50,329 bases of DNA from UBA1737 sp964541525 (GTDB taxonomy: Bacteria; Bacillota_I; Bacilli_A; ML615J-28; CAG-313): positions 1 through 50,329 of the forward strand of contig CAZIQF010000011.1 in NCBI GenBank assembly GCA_964541525.1. Reading direction: 5' to 3'. A program made the translations under genes and the position numbers. Below, piece by piece: positions 41,241-50,259 of this stretch. The notes under the pieces were generated by a model. It did no database searches. It was given only the letters and a program-made list of their open reading frames with translations, and was not told the DNA's origin. Position 1 is the stretch's first letter. The number at the start of each line of letters is the position of its first letter.

Positions 41241-42101
41241 TTATTCAAATGGTTTTGAATGATCTTCTTCATCAGAAGAAAAATCATTATCTAACTCACT
41301 ATCAATAACACTATCATTGTTCACTTCAGTATTAACAGGACGTTCAACATCACTAATTAATTTTCCTACTGCAATAATGTATTTAATTTCTGCAACTAAG
41401 CCGATAATGCCAAAAACACAACCAACTGGTAATGCTACAAACATAAATACAATAACACCAAAGACAAAGCCAATTCCTGCTCCTGGCTGTATCACATCAT
41501 TAGATGAAGACATGTTATCAGCTACAAATTCCATGAAATCACCCATATTAATCAACATTAATCCTGCACCTATAATTAAAACTGTTGTGGCAACAAATAA
41601 AAAGATTGCTGCTTTTTTACCTTTTGATTTAAGCGTTTCACCTAATTCTTTTGATACTGCTACTTCACCTAAACCAGCTGCAAGATTAATATCATATAAT
41701 AATGAAGCAACCATAGGTAAAATACTAAGCCATAAAATTGGAACTAATTTTTCTAATAGTTTCCCCATATCAACTAAAATACCTTCTGGATTAGAACTAT
41801 TTTCTAATAATTCTACATATGATTCTAAAGTAGCAACAATACTTGCAGTATCTACTAAAAATAAGATTAATAGATTTAAACCACAATAAATACCAACTAG
41901 AACAATAATCTTAATGAAACGTTTTGAAGCTGTATGTTTATACAAACCACTACAACCAACGATTAATAAAACTGCAGAAGCAATCGCACCTACTGGTAAT
42001 GAAAAACTAATATTGTTACCTAGAGGAATGTCAAAATCAGTTCCAACAACACCTAATAAGATACCAATAAAAATCAAAATTACACTTGTTTTTTTACTCA
42101 T
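41241..42101 (-). CDS. Membrane protein of unknown function
   Basis: 286 residues with about six hydrophobic helices: an N-terminal pair (VILIFIGILLGVVGTDFDIP, PVGAIASAVLLIVGCSGLY), a central pair, two near 165-185 and 205-235, and an acidic Ser/Asp-rich tail (250-286). No family recognised. AAGGAG precedes the ATG. It lies between the two copies of a 40-bp promoter repeat; copy B is its promoter. Confidence 0.7.
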   Translation of the reverse strand: MSKKTSVILIFIGILLGVVGTDFDIPLGNNISFSLPVGAIASAVLLIVGCSGLYKHTASKRFIKIIVLVGIYCGLNLLILFLVDTASIVATLESYVELLENSSNPEGILVDMGKLLEKLVPILWLSILPMVASLLYDINLAAGLGEVAVSKELGETLKSKGKKAAIFLFVATTVLIIGAGLMLINMGDFMEFVADNMSSSNDVIQPGAGIGFVFGVIVFMFVALPVGCVFGIIGLVAEIKYIIAVGKLISDVERPVNTEVNNDSVIDSELDNDFSSDEEDHSKPFE

Positions 42102-42123
42102 AATTAAATTCTCCTTCTTTATA

Positions 42124-42163
42124 ATATATTATAGCACTTTATTTTTTATTTACAAGTTTTTAT
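42124..42163 (-). promoter_or_regulatory. Extended -10 promoter repeat, copy B (membrane-protein gene)
   Basis: Same elements as copy A with one base difference. The -35 and spacer overlap the last codons and stop of the upstream MFS gene (KNL then TAA). Confidence 0.7.
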
Positions 42164-43328
42164 AAATTTTTTCTTTTTTATTAATAAATAAAACAATAAT
42201 ACCTGATACAAATAAGACTAAAGCACAAATATAGAATAATAAAACATTTTGATATGCATAAATTATTCCCCCTATTAGTACCCCAATGATATTCCCTAGG
42301 GAAATTAAACTTTGCCTAATTCCCATTAAAATCCCTGCTGACACATCTTTATTTAACGAAAGGTATTCAATAATAACCGATTCAATAATTGCTTTCGCAA
42401 CAATATATATCATATAAAAAGTATAAATATTTAACATTAAATCAGGCAGACTAAATGTTAACACTAACATCACTGCTCCAATGGTCGTGAAGATGGTCAT
42501 TGAATATAATAATTTAAATTTTTTAATAATAACGGGTGTAATTACTAAATTAACTGCTAATGTAACTAATCCCACAATTAAATTAACAATACCTAGTTTT
42601 AATACACCAGCACCAGTATCGGAAAAATATACATCTAAATATTTTGATACATCTGTGAAAACAATATTAACCAGAATAATTACCAAAAAGAAAACAATTA
42701 AGATTTTAGGTAACAACTTAATATTAGTAAAACTACTAAAAGGATTAGTACTTCTAACAACAGTCTTTTCTTCATCTTTAAAATCCATAAAAATTACAAC
42801 GTACAATGCAAATAGGAATAAGCATAGTGCTTGGATAAATAAGACATATTGATAATTAGGGGCACATAATTCACCGAATGCACCACCAATAAATGCTCCT
42901 AATGCGACACCGACTAATTGAAATGATATATATGATGCAGATAGTCTTGTTTGATTATACCTGGATAATTCTTTGCTTCTTGTAAGATAAGACAAGAAAG
43001 ATACATACATACCACCAATAAAAACACCTGAAAAAAAGCGTGCAAGTAAGATTAAGACCGCATTTTTAAAAACGCCAAATAATAATTGCCCTACAGCATA
43101 TCCAAGCAAACAAATTATTGTAATTATTTTTCGGCCCTTAGTATCGCCAATAGCTCCCCATATTGGTGAAAATAATAACATCCCCACAGACATTACAGCA
43201 AAAAAATAACCAAAAACAATTTTTGGTAATTCAATTTGATTAATATAATAAGGGGTAATTGGATGCCCAATATTAGTTACTATCCCTACAAACAAAGCTG
43301 CAATCATTAATGTTATATATTTTTTCAT
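42150..43328 (-). CDS. MFS transporter
   Basis: 392 residues, 12 predicted transmembrane helices. The loop 2-3 motif GAIGDTKGRKIITIICLLGYAVGQLL is the classic MFS motif A, and RFFSGVFIGGMYVSFLSYL is typical of multidrug or sugar efflux members. AAAGGTG precedes the ATG. Substrate unknown. Monocistronic; its 3' end doubles as the promoter of the next gene. Confidence 0.88.
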   Translation of the reverse strand: MKKYITLMIAALFVGIVTNIGHPITPYYINQIELPKIVFGYFFAVMSVGMLLFSPIWGAIGDTKGRKIITIICLLGYAVGQLLFGVFKNAVLILLARFFSGVFIGGMYVSFLSYLTRSKELSRYNQTRLSASYISFQLVGVALGAFIGGAFGELCAPNYQYVLFIQALCLFLFALYVVIFMDFKDEEKTVVRSTNPFSSFTNIKLLPKILIVFFLVIILVNIVFTDVSKYLDVYFSDTGAGVLKLGIVNLIVGLVTLAVNLVITPVIIKKFKLLYSMTIFTTIGAVMLVLTFSLPDLMLNIYTFYMIYIVAKAIIESVIIEYLSLNKDVSAGILMGIRQSLISLGNIIGVLIGGIIYAYQNVLLFYICALVLFVSGIIVLFINKKEKIYKNL

Positions 43329-43344
43329 TCTATCACCTTTAAAT

Positions 43345-43414
43345 AATATATCACATTAGCCATTTTTTTACAACTAGTTTATTTCAAAAATTTTACTACA
43401 ATTCAGAATGGCTA
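43345..43414 (-). promoter_or_regulatory. Promoter and inverted repeat upstream of the MFS gene
   Basis: Minus strand TTGTAA (43373-43368), 17-bp spacer, TATATT (43350-43345) with TGA before it. An 8-bp inverted repeat TAGCCATT/AATGGCTA (43357-43364 and 43407-43414) has one arm in the spacer and one about 40 bp upstream, an arrangement suited to a repressor bound at two half-sites or to DNA looping. Confidence 0.5.
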
Positions 43415-43484
43415 TTTCTAATTATTTCAAATAATATATTTTAATTGCATCAATATTATCTTATTATTTTGCTGCTGTAACGTG

Positions 43485-43517
43485 AAAAAGAGTATCCCTA
43501 AACTTGGAATACTCTAA
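43485..43517 (-). terminator. Terminator of the ABC-2 exporter operon
   Basis: AGAGTATCCC (43489-43498) pairs with GGAATACTCT (43506-43515, one mismatch); T-run on the minus strand. Confidence 0.8.
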
Positions 43518-43520
43518 AAT

Positions 43521-44315
43521 TTATGACCCAGTGGATTCATATGCTTTCACACCTGCATTCCATAATAAAACACCAATGGTTGTGAAAATCATCGCTGCAA
43601 TAATAATTGCAATCATAACTAAATAAGCATTCCATGTTCCTTGTAAAACAATCTGAACTGGAATTGAAATAAATAAGCCAAATGGAACAATAAATGATAA
43701 AAAGAACTGCATTGGTTTATTAAAAATGGTAATGGGGTATCTTGCAAAGTCACAAAAATTATAAACCGAATTCATTAATGGTCCACTTCTTTTTATCCAA
43801 AATGCAAATGAACAAGTAATTAATTTAATTCCTGTAAAGATGAATGCTCCAAAGATAATCGCTACTAATAGTAATAATCCATTTGTAAATGACCAAATAA
43901 TTTTAATCTTAAAGGCACAAGTCAAACATAATGCTGTACCAATAATTAATTCACCAAATGCTTCTGGTTGAAATGTTTCAGCAATAATTTGAAATAAAGT
44001 ATTAATCGGTCTAATTAAATGTTTATCAAAAAGGCCGTTTTTGATATACCAATAACCAATGAACCATAAAGAATCAGTAAATAAATGGTCTAAACCTTTT
44101 GGTAACATTGCAAATCCATATAAGAATCCAAGTTCCCAAATGCTCCAACCATCTAAACTAGGAATGGCTTGAATAATCATCCAAATACAAGAGAATGTTG
44201 CAATATTGGAAACCAAAAAAGAGATAATACCAATAATTGTATCAGCTTTGTATTCTAATCGGGCTTTAATTGCTCGTTTAATAAATACTTGGTATAAATG
44301 TAAATATCTTCGCAT
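43521..44315 (-). CDS. ABC-2 family exporter permease (ABC2_membrane_6)
   Basis: 264 residues, six hydrophobic helices, with the family's characteristic segments (YKADTIIGIISFLVSN, WSIWELGFLYGFAMLPKGLDHLF, DKHLIRPINTLFQII). ATG at 44315 has GGAGG 6 bases upstream; an ATG two codons earlier abuts that site and overlaps the upstream TGA. Third gene of an exporter operon with ATPase and sister permease. Substrate unknown. Confidence 0.85.
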   Translation of the reverse strand: MRRYLHLYQVFIKRAIKARLEYKADTIIGIISFLVSNIATFSCIWMIIQAIPSLDGWSIWELGFLYGFAMLPKGLDHLFTDSLWFIGYWYIKNGLFDKHLIRPINTLFQIIAETFQPEAFGELIIGTALCLTCAFKIKIIWSFTNGLLLLVAIIFGAFIFTGIKLITCSFAFWIKRSGPLMNSVYNFCDFARYPITIFNKPMQFFLSFIVPFGLFISIPVQIVLQGTWNAYLVMIAIIIAAMIFTTIGVLLWNAGVKAYESTGS

Positions 44316-44317
44316 AA

Positions 44318-45181
44318 TCATCCTCCTTGAATGGTAATATGTTTGATTGCTTTTGTATAAAAGATATAATTAATTAATTCTAAACATCCAATCCATCCTA
44401 CTGCAATCACCAAATTAATCATAATTCCGGGATAATCTAATTTACCAAGTAAAATCAAGATTGGATTTTGACCAATTGAAGCGAATGGCGAATAAGCAAC
44501 AATCTTTTTAATCCATCCAGGAAAGAACGATAATGGAATCATTGTTCCCGATAAAAAACGAATAATCACTTCTTTTAATTGAAACATCCCAAAACTTGCT
44601 TGGGTATAAAAAGTACATAAACCAAAGAAATAATTAATTGAATCATAAAGCATACAACCAATTAGTTGAGCGATTAAAAATAAACCTATTCTGAATAAAA
44701 ATTGCCAAATTGATGTGATAACAAAAATATTTAGCAGATGTAGTACAATGGAAACTACACACATTAATGGTAAAGTAAAAATAATAGTTGTTCCTAAATA
44801 ATTACCAAGGGTAATAAAAACAAATCTTAGCCGATAAGAAATCGGTTTGATTAATTGCATTGCAATTGTTCCATCTTTGATCTCATCTGAAATTTTATCG
44901 TGCGTACCTCCCGCAGAAACACCAAAACCTGCAATATTGATAAAACAAGTATATGCCAACATTTCTTTGAGAGTAAAGCCATTGATTGATGTACTTGGTG
45001 AGTTGCGATAAATTGCAATCCATAAAAAGAAAGCACATATTAAAGATAATGCCGAAATAAAAAACCATGTATATAATGCCCCTTTATAGACTAATAAATC
45101 TAAGATTCCACTTTTAGAAAAAGGCAAATATTTTCTAAAAAATCTAACAAAAAAATTATTGTGTTTATTTTTAGTTTTCAT
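44318..45181 (-). CDS. ABC-2 family exporter permease
   Basis: 287 residues with six hydrophobic helices and a KDGTIAMQLIKPISYRLRF block matching the sister permease's RPINTLFQI position, so the two form a heterodimeric membrane domain. ATG at 45181 lies within the end of the ATPase gene (11-base overlap), with only a weak AGGAAAG upstream. TGA stop overlaps the next gene's earliest ATG. Confidence 0.83.
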   Translation of the reverse strand: MKTKNKHNNFFVRFFRKYLPFSKSGILDLLVYKGALYTWFFISALSLICAFFLWIAIYRNSPSTSINGFTLKEMLAYTCFINIAGFGVSAGGTHDKISDEIKDGTIAMQLIKPISYRLRFVFITLGNYLGTTIIFTLPLMCVVSIVLHLLNIFVITSIWQFLFRIGLFLIAQLIGCMLYDSINYFFGLCTFYTQASFGMFQLKEVIIRFLSGTMIPLSFFPGWIKKIVAYSPFASIGQNPILILLGKLDYPGIMINLVIAVGWIGCLELINYIFYTKAIKHITIQGG

Positions 45182-46166
45182 GTTCTTCTTTCCTATACAT
45201 TTCTTTCGCAATATCTTCAATAGTTATTTCTTTAATTTTCATATCTTTAATCGAATATAATTTTAAAATTTCATTAATAACTCGATCTAAGGTGATTTGG
45301 GCCGCATCAAATTTGGCAATTAATGTTCCACTATCAAACTGATAAGTTACTAAATGATTAAAATGATTAAGTTCATCAAGATCAATGCTTATTTTATCTA
45401 ATTGAATATAAAGCGTCCTTAGGTCACCAAACTGTTTTTTAATGTCTTTTAAAGATCCATCATAAATAATATTACCATTATCAATTATAATTAATCGATT
45501 ACACAACATTTCAATATCAGCCATATCATGTGTGGTCAGAATTACTGTCGTATTATATTTTTTATTCATCATTAGAATTGCATTACGTATCTTTTCTTTT
45601 ACTAAGACATCTAATCCGATTGTTGGTTCATCAAGGAATAGAATCTTAGGATTATGTAATAAAGAAGCAGCTAAATCAGCACGCATTCTTTGTCCTAATG
45701 ATAAGGTTCTAACCGGCTGATTGATGAATTCTTTAATATCAAGAACCTCTTGAAGAAATTCAAACCGTTCTTGGTATTCTTCATCACCAATCAAATAAAC
45801 TTCTTTTAACACATTAAACGATTCAATTAGTGGAATATCCCACCATAATTGTGTTTTTTGTCCAAAAACAACACCAATGTCCTTTGCAACTTGTTGCCTT
45901 TTTTTATATGGTTCTAACCCATTAATTAATACTTTTCCTGATGTGGGATTTAAAATGCCACACATCATTTTAATTGTGGTTGATTTACCAGCGCCATTAC
46001 TACCAATATACCCAACAATTTCACCTTCATTAATTGTAAAATTAATTTTATTTACGGCTGTTTTTGTTTCATATTTTCGCGAAAATAAAGTTTTGAACAT
46101 TCCAATAATTCCTGGTTCACGAATCGGCTTTTTAAATATCTTTTCTAAATTTTCTACAACAATCAT
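45171..46166 (-). CDS. ABC exporter ATP-binding protein
   Basis: 331 residues. Walker A GSNGAGKST, Q-loop region VFGQKTQLWWDIPLIES, signature LSLGQRMRADLA, Walker B ILFLDEPTIGLD, switch HDMAD. The WWD sequence after the Q-loop and the long N-terminal stretch are typical of ATPases paired with ABC2_membrane_6 permeases. C-terminal about 90 residues form a regulatory domain. ATG at 46166 has GGGAG 7 bases upstream. First gene of the three-gene operon. Confidence 0.92.
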   Translation of the reverse strand: MIVVENLEKIFKKPIREPGIIGMFKTLFSRKYETKTAVNKINFTINEGEIVGYIGSNGAGKSTTIKMMCGILNPTSGKVLINGLEPYKKRQQVAKDIGVVFGQKTQLWWDIPLIESFNVLKEVYLIGDEEYQERFEFLQEVLDIKEFINQPVRTLSLGQRMRADLAASLLHNPKILFLDEPTIGLDVLVKEKIRNAILMMNKKYNTTVILTTHDMADIEMLCNRLIIIDNGNIIYDGSLKDIKKQFGDLRTLYIQLDKISIDLDELNHFNHLVTYQFDSGTLIAKFDAAQITLDRVINEILKLYSIKDMKIKEITIEDIAKEMYRKEEHEN

Positions 46167-46264
46167 TTTCTTCTCCCAAATCAATATATATTTAATAAAT
46201 TAACTATCTATATTTATTATAACTTCTATTCGAATAATTTTCAATTAAAATGTTAGGATTTAAT

Positions 46265-46303
46265 TAAAAAAGGCTTAATGCCAAATATATTGGAATTAAG
46301 ACT
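46265..46303 (-). terminator. Terminator of the esterase gene
   Basis: GTCTTAAT-CCAA arm pairs with TTGG-ATTAAG arm (one mismatch each), followed by TTTTTTAATT on the minus strand; it includes the esterase stop codon. Confidence 0.78.
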
Positions 46304-47153
46304 CTAATAAAAATTTAAGTGCACTTTTAAAATGCTCTGACCAGAAAATTTCATTATGAATACCATTAGAATCAATTGTTAAATGAAGTTGATCATTAGT
46401 AAATCCTTTTCTAACTAAATATTCATATGCTTGATATGTTGGTTTTAATAATTCAGCTTCAAAATCTTTACCCCCAGATAAAAGCGTTATTTTAACATTT
46501 TTCCCATAACGATTAATTAATTCATTGACTAGTTTTTTCAAATCATTATTTTTTGTTAAAAGAAAAGCAGGAGAAAAACATAATGTTTTGGAAACAACAT
46601 CTTGACGGTAGAATCCAGCATAAAACGCAATTAACCCCCCCATTGATGATCCACCAAACAATGTATGTTCTCTAGAAGCAAGGGTTCTAAATGTTTGATC
46701 AATCATTGGTTTAATTTCATTAAAGATGTAGTCTAAATATATTTCACCACAAATAGTGTATTTTTTTGATAATTGATAAGTTTCATTATTTAATACCATC
46801 ATTGAAGGAATCATTTCTGCCATTCGTGCGTATTCATCAACTGGGGAATCAATTCCAACATAGATTAATCCTTCAAATCCTTCTTCCATCATTTCATGGT
46901 TCCTAACATCAATATTCCATTCACCATAAGCAGTAGTATATTGATCAACCATATTTTGTCCATCAGACATATACATTACTGCATACTTTTTATCAGGTTT
47001 ACTAAAATAATCATCTGGCAAATAGACTCTAATTTGACGATTTTTTTCAATGGGTAATGGCGTTTCAAACTGATTAATGTATAAAAATCCATAATCAATT
47101 GCATTGGGTTCCTTGGTATATCGTTTGAATTTTCCAATTTGTAAAGGTATCAT
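46296..47153 (-). CDS. Esterase-like alpha/beta hydrolase (enterochelin esterase/YbbA type)
   Basis: 285 residues. PF00756-type fold: YAVMYMSDGQNMVD oxyanion region, nucleophile elbow LFGGSSMGGLIAFYAG, a late acid (GGKDFE) and catalytic His in GIHNEIFW. No signal peptide, so cytosolic; substrates of such enzymes are esters, including acyl-xylan or siderophore esters, but none can be assigned here. ATG at 47153 with GGAG 6 bases upstream. It follows the DUF5714 gene by 30 bp, so the ArsR operon may include it. Confidence 0.82.
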   Translation of the reverse strand: MIPLQIGKFKRYTKEPNAIDYGFLYINQFETPLPIEKNRQIRVYLPDDYFSKPDKKYAVMYMSDGQNMVDQYTTAYGEWNIDVRNHEMMEEGFEGLIYVGIDSPVDEYARMAEMIPSMMVLNNETYQLSKKYTICGEIYLDYIFNEIKPMIDQTFRTLASREHTLFGGSSMGGLIAFYAGFYRQDVVSKTLCFSPAFLLTKNNDLKKLVNELINRYGKNVKITLLSGGKDFEAELLKPTYQAYEYLVRKGFTNDQLHLTIDSNGIHNEIFWSEHFKSALKFLLES

Positions 47154-47183
47154 TTTTATCTCCATTCATATCATATTACGAGA

Positions 47184-47756
47184 TTAATTATATTGATTAT
47201 AAAAAGGACATCTCTGTTTAATACATTGCATATTGTAATTTGAATATTTACATTTATGTGTAGTAGGTTGATCCATTATTATTCCATATTTTTCTGCGAC
47301 AAATTCAATGCCGCGAATAATTGAAATAAATGCATTTCTTTTACAACATCTAGGTCCTCCAATCATACTCATTTTTGTAATCACGCTTGAAGTATATCGC
47401 ATGTTATCTTTATAAAATTCATTATCACTTAATGGTGTAGTTCCATTAATGATTGATAGACAGGCACCAATAGAAGCCGCTGAACCACAAACTCCCCATT
47501 TACCACACATTGCTCCTGGCATTTGAAGTGTACGAGCTTTTAACTCATCTAATGCATTATCAAGTTTAAGTTTTCCACCAGCATTAACATAGGCAACTAA
47601 AAATGAAGCACCATCCAAATAATGATGTTCAGGTCCGTGAATATTAATAAAATCTTGATCCATAAATGATTCTACTATTTCTATTGGATTCTTAGATTTA
47701 ATATTCAATATTTGATTGTTAATTAAATTAATTTTTGCTTCTAACGTGTAAGCCAT
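47184..47756 (-). CDS. DUF5714 Cys-rich protein
   Basis: 190 residues with 10 Cys: GAMCGKWGVCGSAASIGACLSI, RCCKRNAF, and a C-terminal CKYSNYNMQCIKQRCPFY cluster. The HGPEHHYLDGASFLVAYVNAGG block is the family hallmark. Cys spacing suggests an Fe-S cluster or metal site. Function unestablished; the family is seen in anaerobes next to ArsR-type regulators and methyltransferases, from memory. One base separates it from the arsR stop, so it is cotranscribed. Confidence 0.75.
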   Translation of the reverse strand: MAYTLEAKINLINNQILNIKSKNPIEIVESFMDQDFINIHGPEHHYLDGASFLVAYVNAGGKLKLDNALDELKARTLQMPGAMCGKWGVCGSAASIGACLSIINGTTPLSDNEFYKDNMRYTSSVITKMSMIGGPRCCKRNAFISIIRGIEFVAEKYGIIMDQPTTHKCKYSNYNMQCIKQRCPFYNQYN

Positions 47757-47757
47757 T

Positions 47758-48021
47758 TTATTCCTCCAAATAATGCATTATATCTTTTAATAATGTTTTA
47801 TTACATGCATACAAAATCTTCTTACCATCCCTTCTTGCTTTTACTAGACCACTATTTTGTAGAACGGATAAGTGATGTGATAATGTTGCTTGACCACAGT
47901 TAACAAATTTTAAAAAATTGCAGGCACATATTTCTTCAGTACAATATAATGCTTTTAAAATAATTAAGCGATTTTCATCTCCCAATACTTTATAATAATT
48001 TGCCATTTCAATTGTTTTCAT
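47758..48021 (-). CDS. ArsR family metalloregulator
   Basis: 87 residues, one winged helix. CTEEICACNFLKF has the CxC of the ArsR metal-binding alpha-3 motif (ELCVCDL), and CGQATLSHHLSVLQNSGLV is the recognition helix, with an additional Cys. This points to a thiol-ligated inducer (As, Sb, Cd or similar, or a redox signal). ATG at 48021 has GAGGTG 5 bases upstream. First gene of an operon with DUF5714; a palindrome covers its -35. Confidence 0.87.
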   Translation of the reverse strand: MKTIEMANYYKVLGDENRLIILKALYCTEEICACNFLKFVNCGQATLSHHLSVLQNSGLVKARRDGKKILYACNKTLLKDIMHYLEE

Positions 48022-48043
48022 GAACACACCTCTTATACTGACC

Positions 48044-48076
48044 ATTATATCATATTATATTGATGGTTGTCAATAT
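48044..48076 (-). promoter_or_regulatory. arsR promoter with overlapping operator
   Basis: Minus strand consensus TTGACA (48073-48068), 18-bp spacer, TATAAT (48049-48044). ATATTGA-N6-TCAATAT (48057-48076), a perfect 7-bp inverted repeat, covers the -35, so ArsR binding would block RNA polymerase. Confidence 0.8.
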
Positions 48077-48223
48077 ATTTATTCTTTTTTTAGCAATAAT
48101 GTATTTAACTTAATGGTCATAATATATTATCAAACAATCATCTAATTTTTGTATTTATATTCCCTTTAATTGACTTTAATATCATTTTGAGGTAAAATAT
48201 AAAAAAGGATTCGTGATAAAACT

Positions 48224-49597
48224 ATGAAGAAAAAATTGAAAAAGAAAATGTCAGTCGTAACATTTTTATCACTAGGATATATTATAACAATTGTACTTGG
48301 GACAATTCTCTTATTATTACCGATAGCAACTAAAAATGGCGAGCCTAAAACATCGATTGTTGATGCTTTAGTTACTGCAACTAGTGCAACTTGTGTTACT
48401 GGGCTAGTAGTTTTTGATACATTTACCCATTGGACATTATTTGGACAAATTGTTATACTTTGTTTAATCCAAATCGGTGGACTTGGATTTATGACCATAA
48501 TTACTTTAATCTTTATGCTATTTAGAAAAAACTTAGGCCTATTTCAAAGAACCGTGTTAATGCAGTCTGCTGGTTCTTATAATATTTCTGGTGTTGTTAA
48601 ATTAATGAAAAAAATCTTAATTGGTACTTTACTTTTTGAGACAGTTGGAGCAATCATCTTATCCTATGCCTTTTGGAGTGATTTTGGTACTGATGCAATT
48701 TATTATGGAATATTCCACTCAATATCCGCTTTTTGTAATGCTGGATTTGATTTAATGGGAGGATTTTCTGGTAAATTTTCATCATTATCCTACTATTATA
48801 ATAATCCATTAGTTTGTCTTACAATCACTACACTAGTTATTATCGGCGGTCTTGGATTTATTGTTTGGAGTGATTTGCTTGAGAATAAATTTAGATTTAA
48901 TAAATATCAATTACATACAAAAATTGTTTTAGTCTTTAATGCAATTATTCTAGCAATATCAACCATTCTTTATTTTGGTTTAGAATATAATAATCCAGGC
49001 ACAATGGCTGATTTTACGATCGGTGAGAAGATCTTGAATTCATTTTTTATGGCAGTAACTCCTAGAACTGCGGGATTTAATTTAATTAATTTAAATAATT
49101 TATCTGAAGGTAGCAAACTTCTTACCATTTTATTGATGTTGGTAGGAGGCAACTCAGGTTCAACTGCTGGTGGAATGAAAGTCACAACTTTAGTTATTGT
49201 TTTCGCTAATTTAATTCATACTGCTAAAAATAAGGAAGATGTCGTACTATTTAAGCGTACAATTTCTGCAAATATTATTAAACTTGCATCATCATTATTC
49301 CTTGCTTACTTATTTCTAGCAATCGGTGCAACGTTAATTATTTGTGCAATCGACCCATATTCAATGGCCGATGTCTTATTTGAAGTATCATCAGGTATTG
49401 GTACCGTTGGATTAGGTCTAGGTATTACATGTAGTACATTAATTTCTGGTGTCACTACATCAGTATTGACAAAACTGATTATTGCTTTTTTAATGTATGT
49501 AGGCAGAATTGGTGCGTTTACATTATTTAGTTTGTTAGTTAAAGAACAAAAAGGTATAACTTTGAAAAAACCTGAAGGAAAGGTATTGGTAGGTTAA
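48224..49597 (+). CDS. ktrB: Ktr/Trk K+ transporter membrane subunit
   Basis: 457 residues with the four pore loops of the TrkH/KtrB family (TCVTGLV, FCNAGFD, TPRTAGFN, GTVGLG) and the characteristic SGSTAGGMK between them. Imports K+ coupled to Na+ or H+. The basic start (MKKKLKKKM) precedes the first helix. The gene for its RCK regulator follows after 1 bp. No regulatory RNA such as a c-di-AMP riboswitch is visible in the 200 bp upstream. Confidence 0.93.
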   Translation: MKKKLKKKMSVVTFLSLGYIITIVLGTILLLLPIATKNGEPKTSIVDALVTATSATCVTGLVVFDTFTHWTLFGQIVILCLIQIGGLGFMTIITLIFMLFRKNLGLFQRTVLMQSAGSYNISGVVKLMKKILIGTLLFETVGAIILSYAFWSDFGTDAIYYGIFHSISAFCNAGFDLMGGFSGKFSSLSYYYNNPLVCLTITTLVIIGGLGFIVWSDLLENKFRFNKYQLHTKIVLVFNAIILAISTILYFGLEYNNPGTMADFTIGEKILNSFFMAVTPRTAGFNLINLNNLSEGSKLLTILLMLVGGNSGSTAGGMKVTTLVIVFANLIHTAKNKEDVVLFKRTISANIIKLASSLFLAYLFLAIGATLIICAIDPYSMADVLFEVSSGIGTVGLGLGITCSTLISGVTTSVLTKLIIAFLMYVGRIGAFTLFSLLVKEQKGITLKKPEGKVLVG

Positions 49598-49598
49598 A

Positions 49599-50240
49599 AT
49601 GAAACAAATATTAGTTATTGGAATGGGTGAATTAGGTAAACATTTAGCCCGCAAATTAAACACATTAGGAAATGAAGTATGTATTGTTGACAATGATCCA
49701 TATGTTATTAAATTACTTTCTGATGAATTTCCTAATGCCTATACAGGTGACTGTATGCAAGAAGTTACATTAAAAGATTTAGGTGTAAGTAATTTTGACA
49801 TTTGTGTTGTAGCAATTGGTGGTAACTTTCAAGCATCACTTGAGATTACTTCCCATTTAAAAGAACAAGGAGCAAAATATATTATTTCTAAAGCAGCTTC
49901 TGATATTCAAGCCAAATTTTTAAAAATGGCTGGTGCTAATGAAACTGTTTATCCGGAAAAAGATATTGCTGAACGGATCGCAATAAGATGCAACGCTAAT
50001 AATTTATTTGATTATATTGAACTTCCTGATGAACATGGAATTTTTGAAATTCAAATTTTAGATAAATGGGTTAATAAATCAGTAAAAGATTTAAATATTA
50101 GAAACGATTATCATGTTAATATCATTGCAATTAGAAATGATGATCAAATATTTATGCCTGATGCTAATTATGTCTTCAAACCAAAAGATCATATCTATGT
50201 CGTTGGTAAATTAATTGAAGCGAAAAAACTTACAAAATAA
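49599..50240 (+). CDS. ktrA: Ktr/Trk K+ transporter RCK regulatory subunit
   Basis: 213 residues: RCK_N Rossmann domain (ILVIGMGELGKHLARKL, GDCMQEVTLKDLGV) that binds NAD(H) or ATP/ADP, then RCK_C (about 135-213, IFEIQILDKWVNKSVKDLN...DHIYVVGK), the c-di-AMP-binding domain in many KtrA proteins. It gates KtrB from the cytoplasmic face. Translationally coupled to ktrB. Confidence 0.93.
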   Translation: MKQILVIGMGELGKHLARKLNTLGNEVCIVDNDPYVIKLLSDEFPNAYTGDCMQEVTLKDLGVSNFDICVVAIGGNFQASLEITSHLKEQGAKYIISKAASDIQAKFLKMAGANETVYPEKDIAERIAIRCNANNLFDYIELPDEHGIFEIQILDKWVNKSVKDLNIRNDYHVNIIAIRNDDQIFMPDANYVFKPKDHIYVVGKLIEAKKLTK

Positions 50241-50259
50241 CAAAAATAAAATGATAACC

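Noticed and set aside
41317..42165. Plus-strand open frames opposite the 286-residue membrane protein
   Set aside because: Their sequence mirrors codon bias of the minus-strand gene and lacks start signals; the minus frame has transmembrane helices, a good start site and a promoter.
48046..48223. c-di-AMP (ydaO-type) riboswitch upstream of ktrB
   Set aside because: The intergenic region is short, AT-rich and shows no conserved helices or terminator on the plus strand.
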